Assembly: GCF_015624505.1 (NCBI RefSeq)
Contig: NZ_CP061379.1
Coordinates: 4,898,001-4,962,000, forward strand
From: Bradyrhizobium commune
Lineage (GTDB): Bacteria > Pseudomonadota > Alphaproteobacteria > Rhizobiales > Xanthobacteraceae
Length of the DNA: 64,000 bases
Reading direction: 5' to 3'
Shown one piece after another: positions 8,415 through 17,642 of the stretch (the stretch's first letter is position 1; the number at the start of each line of letters is the position of its first letter). The translations under genes and the position numbers were made by a program. The notes beneath the pieces were generated by a model. It did not search any database. It was not told the DNA's origin and saw nothing but the letters and a program-made list of their open reading frames with translations.

Positions 8415-9863
8415 ATGGCGCGCGCGTTGATGATCCAGGGGGCCGGCTCGGACGTGGGCAAGTCGCTCATCGTCGCCGGCCTCGCGCGCGCCTTCACGCG
8501 GCGCGGCCTGCGCGTGCTTCCTTTCAAGCCGCAGAACATGTCGAACAATGCCGCCGTCACCATCGACGGCGGCGAGATCGGCCGCGCCCAGGCACTGCAG
8601 GCGCTCGCCGCCGGCGTCGAGCCGCATACCGACATGAACCCGGTGCTGCTCAAACCCGAGACCGATGTCGGCGCTCAAGTCGTTGTGCACGGAAAGCGCA
8701 TCGCGACCACGCGTGCGCGCGATTATGCGGCGATGAAACCCTCGCTGATGGGCGCCGTGCTGGAGAGCTTTGAGCGGCTGAAGGCGCGCGCCGATCTCGT
8801 GCTGGTCGAAGGCGCCGGCAGCCCGGCCGAGGTCAACCTGCGCAAGGCTGATATCGCCAATATGGGCTTTGCCCGCAAGGCCGACGTGCCGGTCGTGCTG
8901 GTCGGCGACATCGACCGCGGCGGCGTGATCGCGCAGCTCGTTGGCATCAAGACGGTGATCGACCCCGACGACGCTGCAATGATCCAGGGCTTTGTCATCA
9001 ACAAGTTTCGCGGCGATCCTACGCTGTTCGACGACGGCTATCGGTTGATCGAAGATAAGACAGCCTGGCGCGGGTTTGGCGTGCTGCCCTGGTTTTCGCG
9101 TGCCGGCGAATTGCCAGCCGAGGATGCGCTCGGCCTCACCGACGCGCGCAAGCCCGGCCAACGCAAGATCGCCTGCCTGGCCCTGTCGCGGATCGCCAAT
9201 TTCGACGATCTCGATCCGCTCAAACTCGAGCCGGGCGTCGATCTCGTGATGGTCCGTCCGGGGGAAGCGATCCCGGGCGATGTCAGGCTCGTCATCATCC
9301 CCGGCTCCAAATCTACCCGCGGCGATCTCGCCTTCCTGCGCGCACAGGGCTGGGACATCGATCTGCTCGCGCATCATCGCCGCGGCGGCCATGTGCTCGG
9401 CCTCTGCGGCGGCTATCAGATGCTCGGACGCAGCGTCGCCGATCCCGATGGCATCGAAGGACCCGCGGGCGAAACGCCCGGCCTTGGACTGCTGGACGTC
9501 GTGACGGAGATGAGCCCGCAGAAAACGCTGACGCGCGTTGTGGCCGTGCATGCCGCAACAGACCAGCCGATCGAGGCCTACGAAATCCACATCGGCCGCA
9601 CCGAGGGCCCGGATCGTGCGCGGCCGTTTGCGAAACTCGATGGCGAGCCGGAAGGCGCGATCTCCAGCGATGGGCGCGTGCAAGGCAGCTATCTGCACGG
9701 CCTGTTCACATCGGATGATTTTCGTAAGGCGTTCTTGGCAAAGCTCGATATCCCCGCCGGCGACGAGCCTTATTTCGGCAGGGTCGAGGGCGCGCTCAAT
9801 GCGCTGGCCGACCACATCGAAAGGCACCTCGACGTCCAGGGCCTGCTCGCCCTAGCGCGCTAG
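8415..9863 (+). CDS. cobQ: Cobyric acid synthase CobQ
   Basis: A 482-residue glutamine-dependent amidase that amidates side chains b, d, e and g of adenosylcobyrinic diamide. The N-terminal dethiobiotin-synthetase-like ATPase domain holds the P-loop GAGSDVGKS (residues 9-17) and the family's [10 protein letters not shown] segment. The C-terminal class I glutamine amidotransferase domain holds the nucleophile Cys331 in GLCGGYQML and His428 in GSYLHGLF. Length is standard. The ATG start lies just after the cobO stop. Its 3' end overlaps the convergent cobC gene by 12 bp. Confidence 0.96.
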   Translation: MARALMIQGAGSDVGKSLIVAGLARAFTRRGLRVLPFKPQNMSNNAAVTIDGGEIGRAQALQALAAGVEPHTDMNPVLLKPETDVGAQVVVHGKRIATTRARDYAAMKPSLMGAVLESFERLKARADLVLVEGAGSPAEVNLRKADIANMGFARKADVPVVLVGDIDRGGVIAQLVGIKTVIDPDDAAMIQGFVINKFRGDPTLFDDGYRLIEDKTAWRGFGVLPWFSRAGELPAEDALGLTDARKPGQRKIACLALSRIANFDDLDPLKLEPGVDLVMVRPGEAIPGDVRLVIIPGSKSTRGDLAFLRAQGWDIDLLAHHRRGGHVLGLCGGYQMLGRSVADPDGIEGPAGETPGLGLLDVVTEMSPQKTLTRVVAVHAATDQPIEAYEIHIGRTEGPDRARPFAKLDGEPEGAISSDGRVQGSYLHGLFTSDDFRKAFLAKLDIPAGDEPYFGRVEGALNALADHIERHLDVQGLLALAR

Positions 9864-10832
9864 GACCTTACCGAGCCGCGTCCATTCGGACTCGGCGCCC
9901 GGAAGCCCGAGGCGCAGCCATGTCGGATTTTGTGTGAAGACACGCGACCAGATTTCAGCCCGCGCCAGCATCACCTGTGCGGCACGTGCGTCGGGCGTCT
10001 CGTAGAGACGAAACAGCGGCGCGCCGCCGACGAGCCGCCAGCGCTGCCCCTGCGCCATCTCGTCCAGACGAACACAGTCCTGCGCAAGCCGCGCTGACGT
10101 CGCCTTGGCCCAGGCATCATCGCGCAAGGCACGACAACCGATAGCGATCGCCGCGCCCGACACCGGCCATGGACCTGAAGCCGCCGCGAGCCTGCCTATG
10201 TCAGCCGCATGGCCGATCGCGAACCCAAGCCGCAGGCCGGCAAGACCATAAAATTTTCCGAACGAGCGCAGGATCAGCAGCCCGGGCCGCCCCGCTTCCG
10301 AAGCGAGCGAGAGTTCGGGAACAGCGTCTGCAAAGCTCTCGTCGATGACGAGGTGACCGACGCGCGGCAAGAGCGCAAGCAGGTCCTTCGGCGCGTGACG
10401 GCAGCCGTCGGGATTGTTGGGATTGACGACGATGGCGAGGTTTGCCCCCACCAACGCATCGAGCTCGCTCGCCTCTTCGACCTCCCAGCCGGATGCCGAC
10501 AGAACGGGAGCATACTCGTTATAGGTCGGTGCGAGGATACGAGCCCGGCCGCGCGGCGCAAGCTGCGGCAACAGTTGAATGACGGCCTGCGCGCCGCCCA
10601 TCGCAACGATCGGTGCGTCTGTACGATAAGCGTGCTGGGCGGCCTGATGCAGCGCCTCGATCTCGGTTCGCGACGGCAACGCCTGCCAATGATGCGCAGC
10701 GATCTCTCCCACGGGATAAGGCAGCCGGTTGATCCCGGTCGAGAGATCAATCCAGTCTTCCGCACGCCCACCAAAATGCCACCGGGCGTGATCGAGATTT
10801 CCACCGTGCTCGCGCATGTCTTGTTCTTTCAT
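9852..10832 (-). CDS. cobC: CobC, threonine-phosphate decarboxylase-like aminotransferase-fold enzyme
   Basis: A 326-residue PLP-dependent fold-type I enzyme, the CobC/CobD family that makes the (R)-1-amino-2-propanol phosphate side chain used for cobinamide. The PLP lysine is Lys193 in [10 protein letters not shown], with the NPNNPDG segment (137-143) and the YNEY segment (104-107) at the expected places. It starts with MKEQDM and overlaps the cbiB stop by 4 nt, consistent with the two enzymes acting together in aminopropanol attachment. An alternative downstream ATG five codons in would also fit. Naming follows the P. denitrificans scheme; Salmonella calls it CobD. Confidence 0.92.
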   Translation of the reverse strand: MKEQDMREHGGNLDHARWHFGGRAEDWIDLSTGINRLPYPVGEIAAHHWQALPSRTEIEALHQAAQHAYRTDAPIVAMGGAQAVIQLLPQLAPRGRARILAPTYNEYAPVLSASGWEVEEASELDALVGANLAIVVNPNNPDGCRHAPKDLLALLPRVGHLVIDESFADAVPELSLASEAGRPGLLILRSFGKFYGLAGLRLGFAIGHAADIGRLAAASGPWPVSGAAIAIGCRALRDDAWAKATSARLAQDCVRLDEMAQGQRWRLVGGAPLFRLYETPDARAAQVMLARAEIWSRVFTQNPTWLRLGLPGAESEWTRLGKVLAR

Positions 10833-11770
10833 GCGAAAGCCAGGATCGCAAGGAGGCCGGCGAGAAGCAGCATGGCACGGCGGCAGACGGTCAGCGCATG
10901 ATCAATGTCGGCGGCGAGCGGGTCGCGCGCCCCTTCATTGAGCCAGGGCTCGTCGGTCGCGCTGCCGTGATAGATGCGGGGACCAGAGAGCCGGACACGA
11001 AGCGCGCCGGCCATCGCCGCTTCCGGCCAGCCGGCATTGGGCGAGCGGTGGCGGCGCGCATCGCGCGTCATGCAGGACAGCGCTTCCAACCGCCGAGGCG
11101 CAAGCAGCACGAACAGAAATCCGGTCAAACGCGCCGGAACGAAGTTGGCGACATCGTCGATGCGCGCTGCCGCCCAGCCGAAGGCCTCGTGGCGTTCGCT
11201 GCGATGACCGATCATCGAGTCCAATGTGTTGATCGCCTTGTAGCCAAAAATGCCGGGCAGCCCGAACAGCGCACCCCAGAACACCGGCGCCACGATGCCA
11301 TCGGAGGCGTTTTCGGCGAGGCTCTCGATTGCGGCGCGCGCGATTCCGGTCTCGTCGAGCGCCGCAGGATCGCGGCCGACGATGCGCGACACCGCTTCGC
11401 GCGCGCCGGCGATATCGCCGGCCTGCAATGGTCTTGCGACGGCGGCGACATGGTCATGCAGCGAGCGCAAAGCGACCAGTGGCCAGGCCAGGAGGCCGAC
11501 GAGCACAGTCTGCACCCAGCCCCATGGGAGCAGGGATTGAAGCACCCAGCCAAGCACAACGGAGAGCACGATCACCAGAAGCGCTCCGGCGACCCCCGCA
11601 GCACGCCGCCGTGCCGGCGGATCGAAATCGCGATTCCAGGCGGTATCGATGGCGCCGATCAGCCGGCCGAGCCATGTCACGGGATGGCCGATCCGCGCGA
11701 ACAACGGCGACGGCCAGCCCAACAGGGCATCCACCACCATCGCCACCGCCATCGCACCTGCAAAACCCAC
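10829..11770 (-). CDS. cbiB: Adenosylcobinamide-phosphate synthase CbiB (CobD in P. denitrificans)
   Basis: A 313-residue membrane protein that joins aminopropanol or its phosphate to cobyric acid. Hydrophobic segments occur near residues 3-20, 50-90 and at the C-terminus ([13 protein letters not shown]). Conserved family segments visible are HPVTWLGRLIG, ESLAENASDGIVAP and GYKAINTLDSMIGHRSERHEAFGWAAARIDD. I chose the GTG at 11770 because AGGAGG lies 5 nt before it and the product then matches the family's usual size. The open frame extends a further 56 codons upstream but would run into the divergent cobU start. Overlaps cobC by 4 nt. Confidence 0.92.
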   Translation of the reverse strand: MGFAGAMAVAMVVDALLGWPSPLFARIGHPVTWLGRLIGAIDTAWNRDFDPPARRRAAGVAGALLVIVLSVVLGWVLQSLLPWGWVQTVLVGLLAWPLVALRSLHDHVAAVARPLQAGDIAGAREAVSRIVGRDPAALDETGIARAAIESLAENASDGIVAPVFWGALFGLPGIFGYKAINTLDSMIGHRSERHEAFGWAAARIDDVANFVPARLTGFLFVLLAPRRLEALSCMTRDARRHRSPNAGWPEAAMAGALRVRLSGPRIYHGSATDEPWLNEGARDPLAADIDHALTVCRRAMLLLAGLLAILAFA

Positions 11771-11891
11771 ATGCGCCTCCTGCCCTGCCCCTGTTGCGCA
11801 AAGCGCTGGCCGAGCGCAAGCCCCAAGCGACGGATTTCGGCTTTGTCTTTGGCCGCGTTTGGTGATTAGTGCTTGGCCGATAGGAGACCTT

Positions 11892-12395
11892 ATGGTCGTC
11901 ATCTTGATCACGGGCGGAGCGCGATCGGGCAAGAGCAAACGCGCGGAGAGCCGCGCGCGCGGCTTTCCCGGGCGGCCAGTCTATGTCGCGACGGCCGAGG
12001 CGCTCGACGCCGAGATGGAAGAGCGGATCGCAAGACATCGCGTGCGGCGCGGAACCGACTGGATCGAGCGCGAGGTGCCGCTCGACCTCGTGCCAGCGCT
12101 GGTCGCAAGCGATGGCGGCGGCGCGCGGCTGGTAGACTGCCTGACACTCTGGCTCTCCAACCTGCTGCATGCGGAGCGCGACTGGGAGCACGAGGTGAAC
12201 GCGCTTGCCGCCACCCTGCTCCATCTCAAGAGCCCGGTCGTGCTCGTCACCAATGAGGTCGGCCTCGGCATCGTGCCCGACAACGCGCTGGCGCGCAGCT
12301 TTCGCGACGCCGCGGGGATCATGAACCAGATCATCGCCGATGTCGCCGACGAGGTCGAGTTCGTCGTTGCCGGCCTGCCGATGAAGCTGAAATGA
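11892..12395 (+). CDS. cobU: Adenosylcobinamide kinase / GTP:adenosylcobinamide-phosphate guanylyltransferase CobU (CobP)
   Basis: A 167-residue bifunctional enzyme that phosphorylates adenosylcobinamide and transfers GMP to it. The P-loop GGARSGKS (residues 8-15), the VDCLTLWLSN segment and the VTNEVGLGIVP segment are diagnostic. The ATG has TAGGAG a few bases upstream. It overlaps cobS by 4 nt (AAATGATG), so the two nucleotide-loop enzymes are coupled. No riboswitch is visible in the roughly 120 bp that separate it from divergent cbiB. Confidence 0.95.
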   Translation: MVVILITGGARSGKSKRAESRARGFPGRPVYVATAEALDAEMEERIARHRVRRGTDWIEREVPLDLVPALVASDGGGARLVDCLTLWLSNLLHAERDWEHEVNALAATLLHLKSPVVLVTNEVGLGIVPDNALARSFRDAAGIMNQIIADVADEVEFVVAGLPMKLK

Positions 12396-13177
12396 TGCCG
12401 CGTTTCGACATCCTGAAAGACGTCGTCACCGATCTCGGGATCGCGGCGTCCTTTGTCACGATCGTGCCGGTGGCATCACCGAAGCCAGCCGCCGACGGCG
12501 CTGTCGCGCGCGCGACCTGGGCGCTGCCGGTCGCGGGATTGCTGGTAGGGCTTACAGGCGCTGTGGTCTACGCGGTCGCGAGCAAGCTGGGACTGGCGCC
12601 AGGAATGGCCGCCCTGCTCGCGCTTGCCACGACCGCCCTTATCACCGGCGCGCTGCATGAGGACGGGCTTGCAGATACCGCCGACGGGCTCGGTGGCGGC
12701 CGCACGCGCGAGCGCAAGCTCGAGATCATGCGCGACAGCCGGATCGGCAGCTACGGCGTCTGCGCGCTGATCCTGTCGTTCGGCCTGCGCTGGAGCGCGC
12801 TGGCCGCAATTGCCAGCCCATGGCTCGTGACGCTTGCGCTGATATCCGCGCATGCCGCGGCCCGCGCGGGCGTGCCGGCCTTCATGTCGCTGGTCGCCCC
12901 GGCCCGGCCCGACGGACTCTCCGCGCGCGCAGGTTCGCCGCCGGGCCGCAGCGTCGCCATCGCCTTTGCGCTTGGCACGCTCACGCTTGCGCTTGCGCTC
13001 GGGCCGGCCAAGGCGCTGGTTGGGCTCGTCCTGCTGTCGCTCGCCGGGCTGATCCTGGCCCGACTTGCCATCCGCCAGATCGGCGGACAGACTGGCGACA
13101 TCCTCGGCGCTTTCGAGCAGGTCGGCGAGATCCTGATCCTGCTTGTCGCGGCAGCCTTCCTTCACGGGGGAGGATGA
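12392..13177 (+). CDS. cobS: Adenosylcobinamide-GDP ribazoletransferase, cobalamin synthase CobS (CobV)
   Basis: A 261-residue polytopic membrane enzyme that joins adenosylcobinamide-GDP to alpha-ribazole to give adenosylcobalamin. The acidic metal-binding signature HEDGLADTADGLGGG (residues 89-103) is diagnostic, and several hydrophobic helices follow, including one at the C-terminus ending LILLVAAAFL. It is translated from an ATG overlapping the cobU stop, and bluB follows 3 nt after its stop. The frame and size fit the family. Confidence 0.95.
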   Translation: MMPRFDILKDVVTDLGIAASFVTIVPVASPKPAADGAVARATWALPVAGLLVGLTGAVVYAVASKLGLAPGMAALLALATTALITGALHEDGLADTADGLGGGRTRERKLEIMRDSRIGSYGVCALILSFGLRWSALAAIASPWLVTLALISAHAAARAGVPAFMSLVAPARPDGLSARAGSPPGRSVAIAFALGTLTLALALGPAKALVGLVLLSLAGLILARLAIRQIGGQTGDILGAFEQVGEILILLVAAAFLHGGG

Positions 13178-13180
13178 ATC

Positions 13181-13813
13181 ATGGTCGAGTTCGATGATAC
13201 CTTCCGCCGGCAATTGCACGAGCTGTTCGTATGGCGCCGCGACGTGCGGCGCTTCCGCGTCGATCCGCTGCCGGACGGCGCCGTGGAGCGCCTGATCGAA
13301 ACCGCCTGCCTGTCGCCCTCGGTCGGCCTGAGCCAGCCGTGGCGCTTCGTCGTCATCGATGATGCCGCGCGGCGCCGCGCCGTGATCGACGACTTCAGGG
13401 CTTGCAACGCCGACGCGCTGGCCTGCTATTCCGGCGAGCGCGCGGCGCGCTATGCCGTGCTAAAACTCTCGGGCCTCGAACAGGCACCCGGCCACGTCGC
13501 CGTGTTCGCCGACAAGGCCAGCGAGATCGGCCACGGCCTCGGCCGCGCGACCATGCCGGAAACAACTGAATATTCGGTGGTCGCGGCCATCACTGCGATG
13601 TGGCTCGCCGCGCGCGCGGAAGGTATCGGTCTCGGCTGGGTCTCGATCCTCAGTCCGGACCGCATCCACGGCATTCTCGACGTGCCGGCGTCCTGGAAGT
13701 TCATAGCCTATCTCTGCATCGGCTATCCCGAGGCGGAGTGCGATCAGCCCGAGCTCGAACGGGCGAAGTGGGAAGACCGGCGCAACCCGGACGAATTCAC
13801 GCTGCGGCGCTAG
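13181..13813 (+). CDS. bluB: 5,6-dimethylbenzimidazole synthase BluB
   Basis: A 210-residue flavin-destructase of the nitroreductase fold that turns reduced FMN and oxygen into 5,6-dimethylbenzimidazole, the lower ligand of B12. Visible family segments are WRRDVRRFR near residue 18, SVGLSQPWRFV near residue 47, an ARYAVLKLSGLEQAP region, EYSVVAAITAMWLAARAEGIGLGWVS, and the C-terminal YLCIGYPE. It is the last gene of the cobU-cobS-bluB set, 3 nt after cobS. The CobT transferase that uses DMB is not in the window. Its oxygen-dependence fits the aerobic pathway shown by cobG. Confidence 0.94.
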   Translation: MVEFDDTFRRQLHELFVWRRDVRRFRVDPLPDGAVERLIETACLSPSVGLSQPWRFVVIDDAARRRAVIDDFRACNADALACYSGERAARYAVLKLSGLEQAPGHVAVFADKASEIGHGLGRATMPETTEYSVVAAITAMWLAARAEGIGLGWVSILSPDRIHGILDVPASWKFIAYLCIGYPEAECDQPELERAKWEDRRNPDEFTLRR

Positions 13814-13917
13814 CCGACACTGCGAACGAGCGTTCACATGCCCGTTTCATCAATTGTGGATACCGCCCGTTCGCGTTAAGCATCCACCTTGGGACGGACC
13901 ATCGAGCAGTAGATTCC

Positions 13918-14949
13918 ATGACCGACCGGCCTTCCGCTTTCGCGGTCGATCGCCGCGGCTTCATACGCCTTGCAGGCACAACTGCCGCGGGCTTCCTCGC
14001 GCTCGGCGCAACGCCGGATCGCATGCGAATCGTCGCTACGATCACCAGTCTGTCGCTCGACGACGAGCTGACCAGACGGAACATGACCGACGGCTCGACC
14101 TCTCGCCTCGGCGGGCTCATCGCGGGCTTGCGGCAGCGCGGCTGGGTCGAGGGAATCAACTACCGCTTCGAAATCCGTTCGAGCTTCGGCGGACCTGACA
14201 AGATGAAGATCGCGGTCCAGGAAATCATCGATCTCAAGCCGGACGTCATCCTGACCGGCTCCACGGTCGAAACCGCGGCCATCATGGCCGCGACCAAGAC
14301 GATCCCGATCGTGTTCGCGACCTCCAACGACCCCGTCGGCAACGGCTTCGTCCAAAGCCTTGCCCATCCCGGCGGCAACGTCACCGGCTTCACCAGCAGC
14401 ACCGCCGAGATGGGCGGAAAATGGCTTCAGCTCATCCGGGAGGCTGTGCCGGATATTGCGCGCGTCGGCATCCTGTTCAATCCGGCGTCCACACCCCGTG
14501 CCGGGCGCTTCTACCTCGACTCCATCGAGCAGGAGGCCGTGGCGGCCGGCGTCGCCGTGGTCCTCGCGCCGGTCAGCACGGCAGCGGAGATCGACGGCGC
14601 GATCGGCCGCTTTGCCGAGCCGCCCAGGGCGGCGATGATCTCGCTCGTCGACAGCTTTCTGGTGGTGAACCGTCAGGCCATCATCGCGGCAACGGCGAAG
14701 TACCGCGTGCCCATGATCTATCCGTTCCATTATTTCATGGATGCGGGCGGGCTGATGAGCTACGGGCCGACGCTGGAGGTACGCTCCGCCGATTACGTCG
14801 ATCTCATCCTGCGCGGCACCAAGGCCGGCGATCTCCCGGTGCAATCGCCGCGGAAATACGAGCTCCTGATCAACCGCACCGTTGCCAACGCGCTCGGATT
14901 GACCATTCCCTTCACACTGCTGGCGCGCGCCGACGAGATCCGCGAGTGA
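13918..14949 (+). CDS. ABC_sub_bind (TrpX-like) periplasmic binding protein coupled to a hybrid kinase
   Basis: A 343-residue periplasmic binding protein of the ABC_sub_bind family. The N-terminus has a twin-arginine style signal (DRRGFIRLAG followed by a short hydrophobic stretch). Family segments include GLIAGLRQRGWVEGINYRFE, KPDVILTGSTVETAAIMAATKTIPIVFA, DPVGNGFVQSLAHPGGNVTG and VPMIYPFHYFMDAGGLMSYG. No permease or ATPase gene is adjacent. Its stop overlaps the GTG of a membrane hybrid histidine kinase (GTGA), so the likely job is ligand detection for that kinase instead of import. The ligand is unknown. Start chosen at ATG 13918 because the signal peptide then sits at the N-terminus. Confidence 0.85.
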   Translation: MTDRPSAFAVDRRGFIRLAGTTAAGFLALGATPDRMRIVATITSLSLDDELTRRNMTDGSTSRLGGLIAGLRQRGWVEGINYRFEIRSSFGGPDKMKIAVQEIIDLKPDVILTGSTVETAAIMAATKTIPIVFATSNDPVGNGFVQSLAHPGGNVTGFTSSTAEMGGKWLQLIREAVPDIARVGILFNPASTPRAGRFYLDSIEQEAVAAGVAVVLAPVSTAAEIDGAIGRFAEPPRAAMISLVDSFLVVNRQAIIAATAKYRVPMIYPFHYFMDAGGLMSYGPTLEVRSADYVDLILRGTKAGDLPVQSPRKYELLINRTVANALGLTIPFTLLARADEIRE

Positions 14950-17642
14950 ACGAAACGGTCGACCAGGGACATTTGCGGACGCCTCCGGGCCGGCTGTTCC
15001 GGAAATATCTCTACTCGATCGTCGCACTCGCCTTTGCCGCGCTCGCCGTCAACACCGGTTTCGACGTCTGGTTCTCCTACCGCGAGCAGAAGCAGCTTCT
15101 CGCGGCAACCCAGCGCGAGCAGGCAGCAAGCGCGGCCATTCAAATCGGCCAGTTCATCGGCCAGATCGAAAACCAGATCAGATGGCTCTCGCGCCTGCCC
15201 CCGGAGCTGTCCACCAACGAGGACGAGCGGCTGAACGCCATCCGTCTCCTGCGTCTCTCGCCCGCTATCGCGGAGATTGCCGAGCTCGACGCGGAGGGCC
15301 GCGAGCAGGTGCGCGTGTCGCGCCGCGTCGCCGACCGGATCGGCAGCAAGACCGATCTCTCCGCCTCGCCCGCCTTTCGCGGCGCCAATGAAAGCCGGAC
15401 CTATTACGGGCCGGTCTACTTCTTCGGCGACACCGAACCGTACATGACGCTCGCCGCGCGCAGCGGCGGCCGCAATCCCAACGTGGTCGTCGCCGAGGTC
15501 AATCTGCGCTTCATCTGGGACCTCGTCGCCGGGATCAGGGTGGGCAACACCGGCAAGGCCTATGTGGTCGACCGCATGGGCGTGTTGATCGCGCATCCCG
15601 ATCTGTGGCCGGCGTTGCGCCGCAGCGATCTCTCCGCGCATGCCGACGTCCGCGCTGCGCTCGATGGTGTGGGACCGCCCTCGGGCGGCCTGGTCAAGGA
15701 GGATTTTTCAGGTCAACGCGTGCTGTCGACCTATGCGACCGTCCCCTCGCTCGGCTGGCTGGTGTTCGTCGAGCTTCCGCTCAGCGAGGCCTATGCTCCG
15801 ATCTACGCCTCGATCGGACGATCGACGTTTCTGCTGATCGTCCTGCTCGCCTTCGCGGTTCTGGTGTCGCTCTGGCTCAGCCGGCGCATGACCGTGCCGA
15901 TCCAGATGCTGACCCAAGGCGCGCGGCGGATCGGCAGCGGCGATCTCGGCCTGCGGCTCGCGATCAAGACCGGCGACGAGCTGGAAGCGCTCGGCGACCA
16001 GTTCAACCGGATGGCCGCGCATTTGCGCGAATCCTACGCAACCCTCGAACGCAAGGTCATCGAACGGACCTCCGAGCTCGAGAAGGCACGCGATCACGCC
16101 CTTGCCGAGCACGATGCGGCCGAACGCGCACGTAGCGTCGCAGTTGCGGCCAACGAGACCAAATCACGCTTCCTCGCCGTGGTCAGCCACGAGCTGCGCA
16201 CGCCGCTGAACGGCGTCATGGGCGTGCTGCAACTGCTCGATGACGGCAGGCTCGGTGAGGTCCAGCGCCGCCACCTCGCGACTGCGGCCGCATCGGGAGA
16301 GACGCTGATCGCGCTGGTCGACGCCATCCTGGAATATGCCCGCCTGGAGGCCAGCACTGAGGCGCTGGAGACGCGCGACTTCCGCCTCGACCACCTGATC
16401 GAGACGGCAGCCGATTTGATGCGTCTGCAGGCGTTCGGCAAGGGCCTGACCTTCGACCTCGCCTGCGACGCGACGGTCGGCACGTCCGTGCGCGGCGATC
16501 CGGTGCGGCTCAACCGTGTCCTGCTCAATTTGATCGGCAATGCGATCAAGTTCACCCCGAGCGGTGGGATCGGCTTGAAGGCGTCGGCGGAACAGCACGA
16601 CGACCACGTCCTGTTGCACGTCACGATCCGCGATACCGGCATTGGCATCGCGCCCGACATGCACGAGCGGATTTTCGAGGATTTCGTCCAGGCGGACGAC
16701 AGCATCGCCCGGCGCTTCGGCGGCACTGGCCTCGGACTTGCCATCGCGCGCCGCCTCACCCGGCTGATGCACGGCGAGCTGACCGTGGAGAGCGCGCCGG
16801 GTGTGGGCAGCGTGTTCACGCTCGAAGTGCCGCTCAGTCGCGCCACGAGCGGCGTAGCGCAAGGCGCGGTCGAGCCGCCGTCACGGCCGCTCAGCGTGCT
16901 TCTGGTCGACGATGATCCCGTCAACTGCGAGGTCGGCGAAGCGATCCTGAACCGGCTCGGCCACCGCCCCACGATCGCCACGAACGGCGCAGCGGCCGTC
17001 GCGCTTGCTCGCGAGCAGTCCTTCGACGTCATCCTGATGGATCTGCACATGCCCGACATGGATGGAGTGGAAGCAGCGTCGCTGATCGGAAAGCTCGGCC
17101 TGCCGCGGATGCCGCGCATCATCGCCGTCACCGCCGACGTGTCGCGCAGCGCCCGCGGGCGGCTCGCAAGCGCGGGGATCATCCAGATCGTCAGCAAACC
17201 GATCCTGATCAACGCGCTGCGCGAGGCGATCGAAGAGGATCCCCAGAACGAGCAGCCGACCGCGACGCGCCTCGCCGCAGGCGCATTGATCGACCGGCAC
17301 TTTCTCGACGACCAGAGAGAGCTGCTCGGTGTCTCGCAGATCGCGAAGCTTCATCACTTGCTGCATCAGACCGGCGCCAAACTGATCGAGGACATTGCCG
17401 GTGCAGCCGAAGCCGGCGATCGCAAGCAGCTTGCGCGATCCGCGCACCAGCTCGGCAGCGCGGCGAGCGCGCTCGGCCTGGTTCGCCTGTTCGATCATTG
17501 TCGCGATGTCGAGCTGGCGGCACCGACGATGTCGCCCGCCGAATGCGAGAGCGCCGCGCGCGAACTCGCCGCGCTTCGAGAAGCATCGATGCACACGCTC
17601 GACGATCTGCTCGCACCCGCGGAGCAGCGTTCGATCAGATAA
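14946..17642 (+). CDS. Hybrid sensor histidine kinase with REC and HPt domains
   Basis: An 898-residue inner-membrane kinase. Order: TM1 (about residues 22-42), a periplasmic sensory region of roughly 230 residues with a dCache-like look, TM2 (about 290-312), HAMP with a coiled-coil linker, HisKA with His415 in VVSHELRTPLNGVMG, HATPase_c (NLIGNAIKF, DTGIGIAPD, GGTGLGLAIARRL), a receiver domain with Asp699 in VILMDLHMPDMDG, and a C-terminal HPt with His834 in ARSAHQLGSAAS. This is a complete phosphorelay except for a final response regulator, which is not nearby. The GTG start overlaps the binding-protein stop. The 3' end overlaps convergent lysR by 8 bp. Confidence 0.93.
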   Translation: MNETVDQGHLRTPPGRLFRKYLYSIVALAFAALAVNTGFDVWFSYREQKQLLAATQREQAASAAIQIGQFIGQIENQIRWLSRLPPELSTNEDERLNAIRLLRLSPAIAEIAELDAEGREQVRVSRRVADRIGSKTDLSASPAFRGANESRTYYGPVYFFGDTEPYMTLAARSGGRNPNVVVAEVNLRFIWDLVAGIRVGNTGKAYVVDRMGVLIAHPDLWPALRRSDLSAHADVRAALDGVGPPSGGLVKEDFSGQRVLSTYATVPSLGWLVFVELPLSEAYAPIYASIGRSTFLLIVLLAFAVLVSLWLSRRMTVPIQMLTQGARRIGSGDLGLRLAIKTGDELEALGDQFNRMAAHLRESYATLERKVIERTSELEKARDHALAEHDAAERARSVAVAANETKSRFLAVVSHELRTPLNGVMGVLQLLDDGRLGEVQRRHLATAAASGETLIALVDAILEYARLEASTEALETRDFRLDHLIETAADLMRLQAFGKGLTFDLACDATVGTSVRGDPVRLNRVLLNLIGNAIKFTPSGGIGLKASAEQHDDHVLLHVTIRDTGIGIAPDMHERIFEDFVQADDSIARRFGGTGLGLAIARRLTRLMHGELTVESAPGVGSVFTLEVPLSRATSGVAQGAVEPPSRPLSVLLVDDDPVNCEVGEAILNRLGHRPTIATNGAAAVALAREQSFDVILMDLHMPDMDGVEAASLIGKLGLPRMPRIIAVTADVSRSARGRLASAGIIQIVSKPILINALREAIEEDPQNEQPTATRLAAGALIDRHFLDDQRELLGVSQIAKLHHLLHQTGAKLIEDIAGAAEAGDRKQLARSAHQLGSAASALGLVRLFDHCRDVELAAPTMSPAECESAARELAALREASMHTLDDLLAPAEQRSIR

